Source of the DNA: a virus
IMG/VR virus record: IMGVR_UViG_3300033153_005115
Span: 1 to 46,121 of that record
DNA: 46,121 bases
Direction: 5' to 3' (one strand)
Notes under the pieces: model-generated
The model's database searches: none
The model's input: only the letters and a program-made list of their open reading frames with translations
Told to the model about the DNA's origin: nothing
Translations under genes and position numbers: made by a program
Shown here: one piece after another, positions 45,897 to 46,121 of the stretch
Layout: each line of letters begins with the position of its first letter
How positions within the stretch are numbered: position 1 is the first letter of the stretch

Positions 45897-45926
45897 ATTA
45901 TAGTGATTAATTTTTAATCACCTCAA
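45897..45926 (-). promoter_or_regulatory. Leftward late promoter with palindromic spacer (terminase)
   Basis: On the minus strand, TTGAGG (45926-45921), 18-bp spacer and TATAAT (45902-45897). The spacer plus one base forms the perfect palindrome GTGATTAA-aaa-TTAATCAC (45903-45921). It is 16 bp from the terminase small subunit start. It is the same architecture as 40463 and 42192. Confidence 0.72.
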
Positions 45927-46121
45927 TTAGCACGTAACCATTATAACATACTTAGTTACGGATTACAATAACCCTCTAGGATGCGATATTAGCAGTGGTA
46001 TATATAATGTAAGTTCAGGGGTCTAAAATCTTTTTAAACCTGCTGTTGCAAAGCACAGCTATATCGCTAGTGTGTAACCAACCTTAAAATTTCAAAACCA
46101 AGCGTTTTATGGGCTGTTGCC
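45927..46121. other. Non-coding end region with inverted repeats (candidate packaging region)
   Basis: No gene is supported. Visible structures: CGTAAC (45933-45938) with GTTACG (45955-45960); GCGATAT (45983-45989) with ATATCGC (46061-46067); and a bulged hairpin GCTGTTGC-aaa-GCACAGC at 46042-46059. In a circular or permuted molecule this continues into the 19-bp repeat array at 1-114. It would be the natural site for terminase recognition, but no sequence match proves it. Confidence 0.5.

Noticed and set aside
45961-46070. tRNA gene in the right-end non-coding region
   Set aside because: It has some inverted repeats and a TTCAGGGG stretch, but no T-arm consensus, anticodon arm or 7-bp acceptor stem can be folded.

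Overview
The window reads as a complete or nearly complete genome of an AT-rich tailed phage with a lambda-like head and a long non-contractile tail (siphovirus type). The evidence is a GpA-type terminase, lambda-type portal, S78 prohead protease, HK97-fold-like capsid protein, G/GT-type frameshifted tail chaperone, a 1133-residue tape measure protein and no sheath. Paired spanins (i-spanin plus o-spanin lipoprotein) and a GH108 muramidase indicate a Gram-negative host. I cannot name the host; the low GC and strong AAGGA-type ribosome binding sites would fit, for example, Campylobacterota, but this is inference. I see no integrase, excisionase, CI-like repressor, tRNA, CRISPR array or insertion sequence, so a virulent life style is likely.

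Layout. (1) 1-215: six perfect 19-bp tandem repeats and a hairpin; if the molecule is circular or permuted this adjoins the region upstream of the small terminase. (2) 216-2854, leftward: eight small unknown genes, tightly coupled. (3) 2855-3303: non-coding, with palindromes, a 61-bp direct repeat and a GC-rich island. (4) 3304-7557, leftward: a displaced lambda gpZ-like gene, small unknowns, a primase-helicase fusion, a small lipoprotein and a ribbon-helix-helix regulator. (5) 7558-7621: divergent control region. (6) 7622-18656, rightward replication block: SF2 helicase, VRR-NUC nuclease, a structured intergenic region, ssDNA-binding protein with a probable frameshifted acidic tail, family-B-like DNA polymerase, DEDDh exonuclease, 5' nuclease, dNMP kinase and a second ribbon-helix-helix protein. 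(7) 18634-20430, leftward lysis cassette. (8) 20430-45881, leftward morphogenesis block, running from terS/terL through head, connector, tail tube, chaperone, tape measure and tail-tip or fibre genes. It is interrupted only by a rightward methyltransferase cassette at 42286-43541.

How it works together. The helicase, primase, polymerase, SSB and nucleases form a nearly self-sufficient replication set, and the kinase supplies dNTP precursors. The leftward block follows the lambda order W-B-C-E-(FI)-FII-U-V-G/GT-H, except that Z is missing from its usual place and a Z-like gene lies about 33 kb away. Several leftward promoters share an AT-rich palindrome between -35 and -10, which suggests one regulator for the late genes.

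Most striking points: the palindrome-in-spacer promoter family, the SSB frameshift that restores a DDIAF-type acidic tip, the 61-bp repeat pair around a GC-rich island, the structured region 9961-10240, and the displaced gpZ.
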